This document shows positions 36,945 through 45,336 of a DNA stretch of 64,000 bases, one piece after another. A model generated the notes under the pieces. It worked only from the letters and a program-made list of their open reading frames with translations, made no database searches and was not told the DNA's origin. Made by a program: the position numbers and the translations under genes. The DNA comes from Pseudomonas sputi. GTDB taxonomy: Bacteria; Pseudomonadota; Gammaproteobacteria; Pseudomonadales; Pseudomonadaceae. The DNA is taken from NCBI RefSeq assembly GCF_021603585.1, contig NZ_BQHI01000006.1, positions 1-64,000 of the forward strand, given 5' to 3'. The stretch's first letter is position 1; each line of letters opens with the position of its first letter.

Positions 36945-37062
36945 GATCGTTCCCACGTCGAGGTGTCGAACCGTCCGCGTGGGAATGCCGCCATGGACGC
37001 GCGCGTCCACTGTGACGCAGAGCGTCACGGGATGTATTCCCACGCAGAGCGTGGGAACGATC
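36945..37062. repeat. Large imperfect palindrome (Pseudomonas intergenic repeat)
   Basis: The ends read GATCGTTCCCACG and CGTGGGAACGATC, with nested inverted arms (gtgggaatg / cattccc-type, gcgcgcgtc and gtgacgcagagcgtcac). Such palindromes are frequent between Pseudomonas genes and may act as transcript ends or mobile miniature elements. It lies between dnaE2 and the lipoprotein operon. Confidence 0.85.
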
Positions 37063-37215
37063 GGTACTGAGGACTGCTGGCTGATTAATGAGCCAATTTG
37101 CTGGCGTCAAAAAAACCTGTCCTCAATGGTGGCACTTTGGCATAATGCCGCCCCTTTCCCGATCCCCCACGATTTTGCCGTGCCGGGACACATCATTTTT
37201 CAGAAGGAATGCACA

Positions 37216-37908
37216 GTGAGAATGATCTCCCGGATGTTGGTCTCGGGCGTTGCAATTGCCGTCCTCGGCACCCTGGCCGGTTCGCTTTCCGGTTGCGCCA
37301 CCGAGAGCTCCCGCGCACTGCCGGTGGCCAAGGTGGAAAGCGCCTCCCAGGCCTGGTCCGGTGTGCGTATCCCGATGGCCGTGGGCAAGTTCGACAACCG
37401 TTCGAGCTACATGCGCGGGATCTTCTCCGACGGCGTCGACCGTCTCGGCGGTCAGGCCAAGACCATCCTGATCACTCACTTGCAGCAGACCAACCGTTTC
37501 TCGGTGCTCGACCGCGACAACATGGGCGAGATCCAGCAGGAAGCGGCGATCAAGGGCCAGGCCCAGCGTCTGAAAGGCGCCGATTACGTGGTCACGGGTG
37601 ACGTTACCGAATTCGGCCGCAAAGAGACCGGTGATCATCAACTGTTCGGCATTCTCGGCCGTGGCAAGACTCAGGTCGCCTACGCCAAGGTCAACCTGAA
37701 CATCGTCAACATCAGCACCTCCGAAGTGGTGTATTCGACCCAGGGCGCCGGCGAGTACGCCTTGTCCAACCGCGAAATCATCGGCTTCGGCGGCACCGCT
37801 GCCTACGACTCCACCCTCAACGGCAAAGTCCTCGATCTGGCCATGCGCGAGGCGATCAATCGCCTGGTTGATGGCATGAACGCCGGCGCCTGGAAACCGG
37901 GCAACTGA
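37216..37908 (+). CDS. CsgG/HfaB-family outer-membrane lipoprotein
   Basis: GTG start at 37216, 7 bases after AAGGA. The 230-residue lipoprotein has the lipobox LSGC followed by ATES. The body has the CsgG/HfaB fold signatures: SYMRGIFSDGVDRLGGQAKTI, an LITHLQQTNRFSVLDRDN strand-helix, GADYVVTGDVTEFGR and a glycine-rich hairpin. CsgG forms the nonameric curli export channel, but no curli genes (csgA/B/E/F) are present and the protein is shorter than E. coli CsgG. Together with the next two genes it forms a conserved lipoprotein trio of unknown function, possibly in envelope assembly. Confidence 0.85.
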   Translation: MRMISRMLVSGVAIAVLGTLAGSLSGCATESSRALPVAKVESASQAWSGVRIPMAVGKFDNRSSYMRGIFSDGVDRLGGQAKTILITHLQQTNRFSVLDRDNMGEIQQEAAIKGQAQRLKGADYVVTGDVTEFGRKETGDHQLFGILGRGKTQVAYAKVNLNIVNISTSEVVYSTQGAGEYALSNREIIGFGGTAAYDSTLNGKVLDLAMREAINRLVDGMNAGAWKPGN

Positions 37909-37937
37909 TAGACGCCCATCGCAAGGAGCAACACACC

Positions 37938-38306
37938 ATGAATCTGTCCCTGTCCCGGTCGCTGATGGCCCTGACCCTGGCCGCCAGCGCTTTGCTGGCC
38001 GGTTGCAGCAGCCCGCAAACCCTGTACCAGTGGGAAGGCTACCAGCCGCAAGTCTACGAATACTTCAAAAGCGAAACGCCGAAAGAGGCTCAGGCCGAAG
38101 CGCTGGAAGCCGATCTGCAAAAGATCCGTGCCAGTGGCAAGCCGGTACCGCCGGGTTACCACGCCCACCTCGGTCTGCTGTACCTGAGCATGGGCAAGGA
38201 CGATCAGATGGTGCAGCAATTGCGCACCGAAAAGACCCTGTTCCCCGAGTCCGGCACGTACATGGATTTTCTGCTTAAGAACGCCAAGAGCGGAGACGCC
38301 CAATGA
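37938..38306 (+). CDS. DUF4810 lipoprotein
   Basis: A 122-residue lipoprotein with signal and lipobox LLAGC (Cys24). The mature region begins SSPQTLYQWEGYQPQVYEYF and continues with a TPR-like helical pair (HAHLGLLYLSMGKDDQMVQQL, written here in family form) and a terminal FPESGTYMDFLL. This pattern defines DUF4810. A GCAAGGAGCA ribosome site precedes the ATG. The stop overlaps the next gene's start by 4 bases. The TPR-like part suggests a scaffold for the CsgG-like partner. Confidence 0.88.
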   Translation: MNLSLSRSLMALTLAASALLAGCSSPQTLYQWEGYQPQVYEYFKSETPKEAQAEALEADLQKIRASGKPVPPGYHAHLGLLYLSMGKDDQMVQQLRTEKTLFPESGTYMDFLLKNAKSGDAQ

Positions 38307-38962
38307 TCTCGCGTGCCTTGAAACTGTTGGCTGCGGGCCTGGCACTGACCGTTCTGGGTGGCTGTGTTGCACCGAAAACCGTGGACTACTCGGCGTACAA
38401 ACAAGCACGGCCGAAATCCATTCTGGTGCTGCCGCCGCTGAACACCTCGCCGGACGTCAAGGCGTCCTACAGCCTGTTGTCGCAAGTGACGTTCCCGCTG
38501 GCCGAAGCCGGTTACTACGTGCTGCCGATCACGCTGGTCGACGAGACGTTCCGCCAGAACGGCCTGACCACACCGGATGACATCCATGCGGTGCCGGCCA
38601 ACAAACTGCAGGAAATCTTCGGTGCCGATGCGGCGTTGTACATCACGGTCAGCGAGTACGGCACGCGCTACATCGTGATCAGCAGCGAAACGGCCGTCAC
38701 CGCCAGCGCCAAGCTTGTGGACCTGAAAACCGGCGTCACCCTGTGGACCGGCGCGGCCCGGGCGTCGAGCGAAGAGGGCGGCAACAACAGCGGTGGCGGC
38801 CTGATCGGCGCGCTGATCACCGCGGCGGTGAAGCAGATCATCAACAGCTCCACCGATGCCGGCTACCCGATTGCCGGTGTGGCCAGCAATCGACTGCTGT
38901 CGGCCGGTCATCCGGCGGGCCTGCTGTACGGGCCACGGTCGCCGAAGTACGGCACCGACTGA
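38303..38962 (+). CDS. DUF799 (GNA1162-like) lipoprotein
   Basis: A 219-residue lipoprotein with lipobox VLGGC (Cys21), followed by VAPKTVDYSAYKQARPKS. The core SILVLPPLNTSPDVKASYS and ADAALYITVSEYGTRY match the DUF799/GNA1162 family, whose fold resembles TolB or CsgG-like assembly proteins. The start overlaps the DUF4810 stop (ATGA), so the trio is translationally coupled. Outer-membrane location is inferred. GNA1162 is a surface antigen in Neisseria; its role is unknown. Confidence 0.86.
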   Translation: MISRALKLLAAGLALTVLGGCVAPKTVDYSAYKQARPKSILVLPPLNTSPDVKASYSLLSQVTFPLAEAGYYVLPITLVDETFRQNGLTTPDDIHAVPANKLQEIFGADAALYITVSEYGTRYIVISSETAVTASAKLVDLKTGVTLWTGAARASSEEGGNNSGGGLIGALITAAVKQIINSSTDAGYPIAGVASNRLLSAGHPAGLLYGPRSPKYGTD

Positions 38963-38984
38963 GATCCAGGCTCCTGATCATTCT

Positions 38985-39137
38985 CACGCCGAGCGCGAGA
39001 AGGGGCGGATCTGCCGACAGGGCATTGAAGAAGCTGAACGGCGTGGCATTGACCCGGCCTTCGCCGTCCAGGGGGGTGACCCGTGCAATCGGGCGCGGCA
39101 CCACGCTGTCGATCAAAACCTTCCTGGAAAAACAGCT
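38985..39137 (-). pseudogene. Flavin reductase-like domain fragment
   Basis: On the minus strand about 50 residues read SRKVLIDSVVPRPIARVT, then GRVNATPFSFFNALSADPP and LLALGV. This is the N-terminal part of DIM6/NTAB-type flavin reductases, which bind FMN. There is no start, and the frame loses similarity on both sides. It is a decayed remnant inside a stretch of gene debris. Confidence 0.7.
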
Positions 39138-39264
39138 GCACGTAGCTCTGCCAGTTGCCATTGGGCCTGCCAGTCGACGCCGCCGCAGGCGTTGCGCGGA
39201 AGCAGGCTGATGTAGCCCATGATGCCCAGCGCAATGGCGATCAGAGCAAGCAAGGTCAACACCA

Positions 39265-39673
39265 CCGCCAGGGCCCGGGCCAGCGCCACGCGTTGCTGCT
39301 GGCCACCGGACCATTGCGCCGGTTTGCACCCGGCCAGGTACTCCATTTGCACCCGTGCGAGCATCTCAGCGACCCGTGCGGGCAGGGTCTTGCGATCAAG
39401 ACCCTGCATCTCGAAGCCGAAGGCGATATTCTGCGCAACATTCACAGGTGCGCAAACAAACAGCGCGTAACTCTGGAACACCGTATGGCCCCGACGCTTG
39501 AACGGCGGCAGGTGATTGACCGTTTCGCCCGCCAGACGGATCTCGCCGTCGCTGACATGTTCGAAACCGGCGATGGTGCGCAGCAGGGGGGGCTTGCCGC
39601 AGCCCGAGGGGCCGAGCAGGGTGAACAACTCATTTTCCTGGTTGACGCTTTCGCCAGGGACCGTTGCCAGCAT
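39265..39673 (-). pseudogene. Polyamine-type ABC transporter ATPase remnant (PotA/PotG-like)
   Basis: The minus-strand frame from 39673 gives the N-terminal half of an ABC ATPase: LFTLLGPSGCGKPPLLRTIAGFE, in which the Walker A Lys is followed by Pro-Pro instead of Thr-Thr. A recognisable PFKRRGHTVFQSYALF Q-loop and the signature WSGGQQQRVALARAL follow. After the signature it runs into an unrelated hydrophobic segment (LLALIAIALGIMGYI), with no Walker B or H-loop. It is therefore inactive and fused to other debris. The first codons lie 4 bases from the divergent GntR gene. Confidence 0.75.
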
Positions 39674-39676
39674 TGA

Positions 39677-40378
39677 ATGAGCTTTCAAATGACCGAGAAA
39701 AAAACGGAAACCACTGTCGACCGCGTCTACCAAGGGGTTTACGAGGCGATCAGCAAGCGCTCGCTGCGTCCGGGGATGAAGCTGGGTGAGGCGTCGCTGG
39801 CGGAACTGTTCAATGTCAGCCGCACGTCGGTTCATGCCGCGCTCAAACAATTGGAGGCTGAGGGACTGGTCACCACCGAGCCCAATAAAGGTGCGTCGGT
39901 GTCGCTGCCCAGTGATGAAGAGATCCGTTCGCTGTTCGAAACCCGGCGCCTGATCGAGATCGGCATCGTCACCGAACTGTGCCGGCGCAAGGACTCTGCC
40001 ACGATGCAGGATTTGCGTGACCACCTGCTGCTGGAAGACGAAGCCCACGAAGCGGGCGATCACGAGCGACTGATTCACCTACTCGGCGAGTTCCACATCA
40101 AACTGGCCCGCAGCCTGAACAATCCTGTACTGCTCGACTGGTTTCAGAAGCTGATATCCCGCGCCTCGCTGTACGCCGCGGCGCTGGACGATGACAGCCA
40201 TGAGGCCTGCCGTGATGACGAGCACCTGCGTCTGATCGAGTACATTGAAGCCGGCAACCAGAGCGCGGCGATCGAGCTGACCTGCATGCACCTGGACGGT
40301 ATCCAGAAGGCGATTCTTGACGTCGCTTCGAAGATGAAGACCGGCTACCATCCGCTCAAACACCTGATCGACGTCTGA
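39677..40378 (+). CDS. GntR-family regulator (FCD/FadR subfamily)
   Basis: A 233-residue regulator with an N-terminal winged HTH (residues 13-75: LGEASLAELFNVSRTSVHAALKQLEAEGLVTTEPNKGASV, given here as a family pattern over positions 36-75). An all-helical FCD effector domain (LFETRRLIEIGIVTEL, FHIKLARSLNNPVL, DEHLRLIEYIEAG) contains the His/Asp residues that bind metal and carboxylate ligands. It is divergent from the dead ABC transporter, whose operon it probably once controlled, so it may now be an orphan. MetN5 at 39689 is an alternative start. Confidence 0.88.
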   Translation: MSFQMTEKKTETTVDRVYQGVYEAISKRSLRPGMKLGEASLAELFNVSRTSVHAALKQLEAEGLVTTEPNKGASVSLPSDEEIRSLFETRRLIEIGIVTELCRRKDSATMQDLRDHLLLEDEAHEAGDHERLIHLLGEFHIKLARSLNNPVLLDWFQKLISRASLYAAALDDDSHEACRDDEHLRLIEYIEAGNQSAAIELTCMHLDGIQKAILDVASKMKTGYHPLKHLIDV

Positions 40379-40510
40379 ACATCGAGCGCAGGTGAAATCG
40401 GCTATACCTCTAATGAAACCATCGCTGCCCGGCACGCTCGAAACAGACGGGCGCGGCGTTTGAACGCGCAGCGATAGAACCGGATCCACCACAAGGCGTT
40501 GAAGCAGCCA

Positions 40511-42622
40511 ATGCAGTTTTTAACCGAGAGCCATGGGTGTGACGGCTGGCAAGGCGAGATGGCCGGGCGCATCCGAGCATTCGACTGGAGCGGGACGGAT
40601 CTGGGCCCTCTCGAAACCTGGCCGGCCAGCCTGTGCAGCACGGTCCAGCTGATGCTGGCCTCGCCGTTGCCGATGGTCATGCTCTGGGGCCGTGCCGGTT
40701 ACATGATCTACAACGACGCTTATTCCCGATTCGCTGGCGGACGACATCCTTACCTGCTCGGATCGCCGGTGGAACTGGGTTGGCCGGAGGTCGCCGATTT
40801 CAACCGGCATGTGGTGGACACCTGCCTGGCGGGTGGCACCCTGGAGTATCGCAACAAAGTTCTGGTGCTGCTGCGCGACGGGGTGCCGGAGGACGTCTGG
40901 CTCGACCTTTATTACAGCCCGGTGGCCAACGATGCCGGCGTGCCTTCGGGCGTCATGGCGATGGTGGTGGAAACCACTGAGCTGGTGTTGTCCGAGCGTC
41001 TGCGCCAGGCCGCTGAAGATGCCTATCGCGCCGATAATGAGCGGGTGCGACTGGCACTGAATGCCGGCGCATTGATCGGCTCCTTTGTCTGGGACGTCAG
41101 AAACAATGTGCTGTCGGCCGACGAGCGTTTTGCCCGGACATTTTCCTACCCGCCGGATCAAGACCTGACCAACCTGCCGCAACATATCGCCGAAGCGCAC
41201 ATTCATCCTGACGATCGCAATTGGGTACAGGAGTGCGTGGAGAATTCGGTGCGTACCGGCGAGCCCTACAACGCCGAGTACCGGGTGGTGCGTGCCGATG
41301 GCAGTTGTCTGTGGGTGCTCGCCAGCGGCGCTTGTGAATTCGACGAGCAGGGCCGGCCGTTCCGTTTTCCCGGTGTGCTGATCGATATTCACGAGCGCAA
41401 GATTGCCGAAGAATCCCTGCTCAAGTTCACCCGCAACCTCGAGCAGCGTGTGGCAGATGAAGTCGAAGCGCGCCTCGCCGCCGAAGAGCAATTGCGCCAG
41501 TCGCAGAAACTCGAATCCATCGGCGGCCTCACCGGCGGCGTGGCTCACGACTTCAACAACCTGCTGCAAGTAATCGCTGGCAACCTGCACCTGTTGGCGC
41601 GGCATGAACCGGACAATGCCAACGTCCAGCGTCGGGTCGGCGCCTCGCTGGCGGCGGTGGAGCGCGGCGCCAAGCTGTCTTCGCAACTGCTCGCGTTTGC
41701 CCGGCGTCAGCCGCTGTCGCCGGCGGTGTGCAATCCCCGGCAGATCTTCGAAGGTGTCGGCGAGTTGCTGCAACGGGCGCTGGGCGAAACCATCCAGATC
41801 GACGTGCAACTGCCGGATGAACCGTGGCACATCAACGTCGACCGCAATCAACTGGAAAACGCCATTCTCAATCTGGCGATCAATGCCCGGGACGCCATGA
41901 AGGGCGAGGGCACGATTGTGCTCGGCGCCTCCAATCTCTCACTGGACCGGACGTTCTGTTCGGGCAAAGGCATCGTGCCGGGGGATTTCGTGCGGGTCTC
42001 GGTCAGTGACAGCGGCGTGGGCATTGCCCCCCACATACTCGAGCAAGTGTTCGAACCGTTCTTTACCACCAAGGCCGACGGCCAGGGCACCGGTCTCGGC
42101 TTGAGTATGGTGTTCGGTTTCGTCAAACAGAGCGGCGGGCATGTGGAGATCGACAGTCAGGTGGGCCAGGGCACGCGAGTGCAGTTGTACTTCCCGCGCA
42201 GCCTGCGACCGATGGGTGAAGCAGCACCCAGTGTGGAAGAACACCTCACGGGCGGTCACGAAACGATCCTGGTGGTCGAGGACAACGAAGCGGTGCGCAC
42301 CTCGGCAGTCGAGCTGTTGCGCGAAGAAGGCTACCGCGTGCTGATCGCCGGCAATGGCGACGCGGCCATGCAGATGTTGATGGAGGGCGCCCGGGTCGAC
42401 CTGATCTTCACTGACGTGGTCATGCCCGGTCTTATCAAGAGCTCCGATCTGGCGGCGTGGGCCAAGGTGCAAATGCCGCCGGTGGCGGTGCTGTTTACCT
42501 CGGGGCACACCCGCGACATCATCTCGCGCAACCACCAGCTCAGCCCTGACACCCATTTGCTCGGCAAGCCTTACGGTCCCGAAGCATTGCTGCAGATGAT
42601 CCGTTCCGTGCTTAGTACCTGA
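40511..42622 (+). CDS. PAS-containing hybrid sensor histidine kinase
   Basis: ATG 40511 is preferred to the TTG at 40499; the ribosome site is weak either way. The 703-residue soluble protein has, in order: a PAS-like domain (ASPLPMVMLWGRAGYMIYND), a second PAS_3 domain (about residues 175-300, with PAC motif AEYRVVRADGS), a coiled coil, and HisKA with GGVAHDFNNLL (His near 343). It continues with HATPase (INARDAM N-box, DSGVGIAP, GTGLGLSMVFGF) and a C-terminal receiver (TILVVEDNEAV, phospho-Asp in LIFTDVVMPG). There is no membrane segment, so it senses a cytoplasmic signal. The output partner is unknown. Confidence 0.92.
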   Translation: MQFLTESHGCDGWQGEMAGRIRAFDWSGTDLGPLETWPASLCSTVQLMLASPLPMVMLWGRAGYMIYNDAYSRFAGGRHPYLLGSPVELGWPEVADFNRHVVDTCLAGGTLEYRNKVLVLLRDGVPEDVWLDLYYSPVANDAGVPSGVMAMVVETTELVLSERLRQAAEDAYRADNERVRLALNAGALIGSFVWDVRNNVLSADERFARTFSYPPDQDLTNLPQHIAEAHIHPDDRNWVQECVENSVRTGEPYNAEYRVVRADGSCLWVLASGACEFDEQGRPFRFPGVLIDIHERKIAEESLLKFTRNLEQRVADEVEARLAAEEQLRQSQKLESIGGLTGGVAHDFNNLLQVIAGNLHLLARHEPDNANVQRRVGASLAAVERGAKLSSQLLAFARRQPLSPAVCNPRQIFEGVGELLQRALGETIQIDVQLPDEPWHINVDRNQLENAILNLAINARDAMKGEGTIVLGASNLSLDRTFCSGKGIVPGDFVRVSVSDSGVGIAPHILEQVFEPFFTTKADGQGTGLGLSMVFGFVKQSGGHVEIDSQVGQGTRVQLYFPRSLRPMGEAAPSVEEHLTGGHETILVVEDNEAVRTSAVELLREEGYRVLIAGNGDAAMQMLMEGARVDLIFTDVVMPGLIKSSDLAAWAKVQMPPVAVLFTSGHTRDIISRNHQLSPDTHLLGKPYGPEALLQMIRSVLST

Positions 42623-42651
42623 GCCCCAAATCCCCTGACCAAGGCTGGCCG

Positions 42652-45285
42652 ATGACTTCCAAGCGCAGCTCCAGTTCCGCCGCCGGCATGGTTCGCGTGC
42701 GCGGCGCCCGTGAACACAATCTGAAGAACGTTGATGTCGATATCCCCCGTGACGCGCTGGTGGTGTTCACCGGGGTGTCGGGGTCGGGCAAGTCGTCGCT
42801 GGCGTTTTCAACGCTGTATGCCGAGGCCCAGCGGCGCTATTTCGAATCGGTGGCGCCTTATGCGCGGCGGCTGATCGATCAGGTCGGGGTGCCGGACGTC
42901 GATTCCATCGAAGGCCTGCCGCCGGCCGTGGCCCTGCAGCAACAGCGCGGCACGCCGAGCACGCGCTCGTCGGTGGGCAGCGTGACCACGCTGTCGAGCC
43001 TGATCCGCATGCTGTACTCGCGCGCCGGCAGCTATCCGCCGGGTCAGCCGATGCTGTATGCCGAGGATTTTTCACCGAACACGCCGCAAGGCGCGTGCCC
43101 GCAATGCCATGGACTGGGCCGGGTCTACGAGGTCACCGAGGCGTTGATGGTGCCGGATCCGAATCTGACCATCCGCCAGCGCGCCGTGGCCTCCTGGCCG
43201 CTGGCCTGGCAGGGGCAGAACCTGCGCGACATCCTGGTGACCATGGGCATTGACGTCGATATCCCGTGGCGCAAGCTGCCGAAAAAGCAGCGCGACTGGA
43301 TCTTGTTCACCGAGGAAACGCCGACGGTGCCGGTGTACGCCGGGCTGACGCCGGAAGAGACCCGCGTCGCCCTCAAGCGCAACATGGAACCGAGTTATCA
43401 AGGCACCTTCACTGGCGCCCGGCGCTACATCCTGCACACCTTCACCCATTCGCAAAGTGCGCTGATGAAGAAGCGCGTTTCGCAATTCATGATCGGCAGC
43501 CTGTGCCCGTTGTGCGATGGCAAGCGCCTCAAGCGCGAGGCGCTGTCGGTGACGTTTGCCGGGCATGACATCGGCGAGTTGTCGCGGATGCCGCTGCTGC
43601 AAGTCGCCGAAGTCTTGAAACCGGTGGCGGACGCGAGTTGGCTGGAACACGCCGATGAAAGCGGTGAAACCCTGACCCACAGCCAGACCCGCGAGGCCCG
43701 CCAGCAGCGCGTGGCCCACGGCGCCAGCGGCCACGCCAACGCGCCGGACGTGCGCCATACGCCGAACCTGTCGCTGGAAAAGCGCCTGGCCGCCCAGCGC
43801 ATTGCCGAGGACTTGCTGGAGCGGGTCAGCACCCTGACTGATCTCGGCCTCGGTTATCTGGCCCTGGAGCGCAGCACGCCGACCCTGTCGTCCGGCGAAT
43901 TGCAACGCCTGCGACTGGCCACTCAATTGGGCTCGCAATTGTTCGGCGTGATCTACGTGCTCGACGAGCCCTCCGCCGGCCTGCACCCGGCTGACGGCGA
44001 GGCGCTGTTCGAGGCCTTGCAGCGTCTGAAAGCCGACGGCAACAGCGTGTTTGTGGTCGAGCACGATCTGGACACCATGCGCCGCGCCGACTGGCTGATC
44101 GACGTCGGCCCGGCGGCCGGTGAAAAGGGCGGGCAGATTCTTTACAGCGGTCCGCCGTCGGGGCTGGCGGCGATCGAACACTCCCAGACCCGCGCCTATC
44201 TGTTCGCCGAACAGCAACGCTCCACACGCGCCGCGCGCAAACCGTCGGGGTGGCTGAAGCTCGACGGCGTCACCCGCAACAATCTGAATAACCTCAGCGC
44301 CGAATTTCCACTGGGCTGTTTCACCTCGGTCACCGGCGTCTCCGGTTCAGGCAAATCCAGTCTGGTCAGCCAGGCGCTGCTGGAACTGGTCGGCGCGCAG
44401 CTCGGGCGCAGCGTCAGTGACGCCGAGCCGGAAGAGCTCAATCTGGAAGACGATACCCCGTCTGCCAGCACCGGCCAGGTCAGCGCCGGGCTGGAGTCGA
44501 TCAAGCGTCTGGTGCAGGTCGATCAGAAACCGATTGGCCGCACGCCGCGTTCGAATCTGGCGACCTACACCGGGCTGTTCGACAACGTGCGCAAGCTGTT
44601 TGCCGCCACCGTCGAGGCGAAAGCGGCGGGTTACGACGCCGGGCAGTTTTCCTTCAACGTCGCCAAGGGTCGCTGCCCGACCTGCGAAGGCGAGGGGTTT
44701 GTCAGTGTCGAATTGCTGTTCATGCCCAGCGTTTATGCGCCGTGCCCGACTTGCCACGGTGCGCGTTACAACCCCGAGACCCTGGCCATCCTCTGGCAGG
44801 GCTTGAGCATCGCGCAGGTGCTGCAACTGACGGTGGACGAAGCGGTGACGGTGTTTGCCGAGCAACCGGCGATCCGCCGTTCGCTGGAGGTATTGCGCGA
44901 CATCGGCCTCGGTTATCTGCGCCTCGGGCAACCGGCGACCGAGTTGTCCGGCGGCGAAGCCCAGCGGATCAAACTGGCCACCGAACTGCAACGCAACCAG
45001 CGTGGCGCGACGTTGTATGTGCTCGACGAGCCCACCACCGGGTTGCATCCGCGAGACGTCGACCGCTTATTGGAGCAACTGGACAATCTGGTGAGCGCAG
45101 GGCACACGGTGATCGTGGTCGAGCATGAAATGCGCGTGGTGGCGCAGAGCGACTGGGTGATCGACATCGGTCCGGGTGCGGGGGATGAGGGCGGCAGGAT
45201 CGTCGTGGTCGGGACGCCGCAGAAAGTGGCGGCGAGCAAAAAGAGCCGGACTGCGCCGTTTCTAGCCCGTGCCTTGAACCGATAA
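42652..45285 (+). CDS. UvrA2-type ABC ATPase (excinuclease subunit A homologue)
   Basis: An 877-residue UvrA-family protein with two ABC ATPase units: Walker A VSGSGKSS near residues 43 and 566, and signature SSGELQRL and LSGGEAQR. It has zinc modules (CPQCHGLG, CPLCDGK, CPTCEGEGF...CPTCHG). It is shorter than housekeeping UvrA (about 940 residues), as UvrA2 forms often are because the UvrB-binding region is reduced or missing. It could bind damaged DNA or act in resistance to DNA-binding drugs. It is the only repair gene here, about 30 bases after the kinase gene, so it is possibly co-transcribed. Confidence 0.9.
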   Translation: MTSKRSSSSAAGMVRVRGAREHNLKNVDVDIPRDALVVFTGVSGSGKSSLAFSTLYAEAQRRYFESVAPYARRLIDQVGVPDVDSIEGLPPAVALQQQRGTPSTRSSVGSVTTLSSLIRMLYSRAGSYPPGQPMLYAEDFSPNTPQGACPQCHGLGRVYEVTEALMVPDPNLTIRQRAVASWPLAWQGQNLRDILVTMGIDVDIPWRKLPKKQRDWILFTEETPTVPVYAGLTPEETRVALKRNMEPSYQGTFTGARRYILHTFTHSQSALMKKRVSQFMIGSLCPLCDGKRLKREALSVTFAGHDIGELSRMPLLQVAEVLKPVADASWLEHADESGETLTHSQTREARQQRVAHGASGHANAPDVRHTPNLSLEKRLAAQRIAEDLLERVSTLTDLGLGYLALERSTPTLSSGELQRLRLATQLGSQLFGVIYVLDEPSAGLHPADGEALFEALQRLKADGNSVFVVEHDLDTMRRADWLIDVGPAAGEKGGQILYSGPPSGLAAIEHSQTRAYLFAEQQRSTRAARKPSGWLKLDGVTRNNLNNLSAEFPLGCFTSVTGVSGSGKSSLVSQALLELVGAQLGRSVSDAEPEELNLEDDTPSASTGQVSAGLESIKRLVQVDQKPIGRTPRSNLATYTGLFDNVRKLFAATVEAKAAGYDAGQFSFNVAKGRCPTCEGEGFVSVELLFMPSVYAPCPTCHGARYNPETLAILWQGLSIAQVLQLTVDEAVTVFAEQPAIRRSLEVLRDIGLGYLRLGQPATELSGGEAQRIKLATELQRNQRGATLYVLDEPTTGLHPRDVDRLLEQLDNLVSAGHTVIVVEHEMRVVAQSDWVIDIGPGAGDEGGRIVVVGTPQKVAASKKSRTAPFLARALNR

Positions 45286-45306
45286 CGGCGTCGCCTGGGC
45301 GGGCCT

Positions 45307-45328
45307 CATCGCGGGCAAGCCCGCGATG
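45307..45328. repeat. REP-like palindrome
   Basis: CATCGCGGGC-AA-GCCCGCGATG is a perfect 10-bp inverted repeat with the GCGGGCAAGCCCGC core typical of Pseudomonas REP sequences. It lies between the convergent uvrA2-like gene and the hybrid kinase gene and may act as a transcript end. Confidence 0.85.
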
Positions 45329-45336
45329 GCGGTGTA

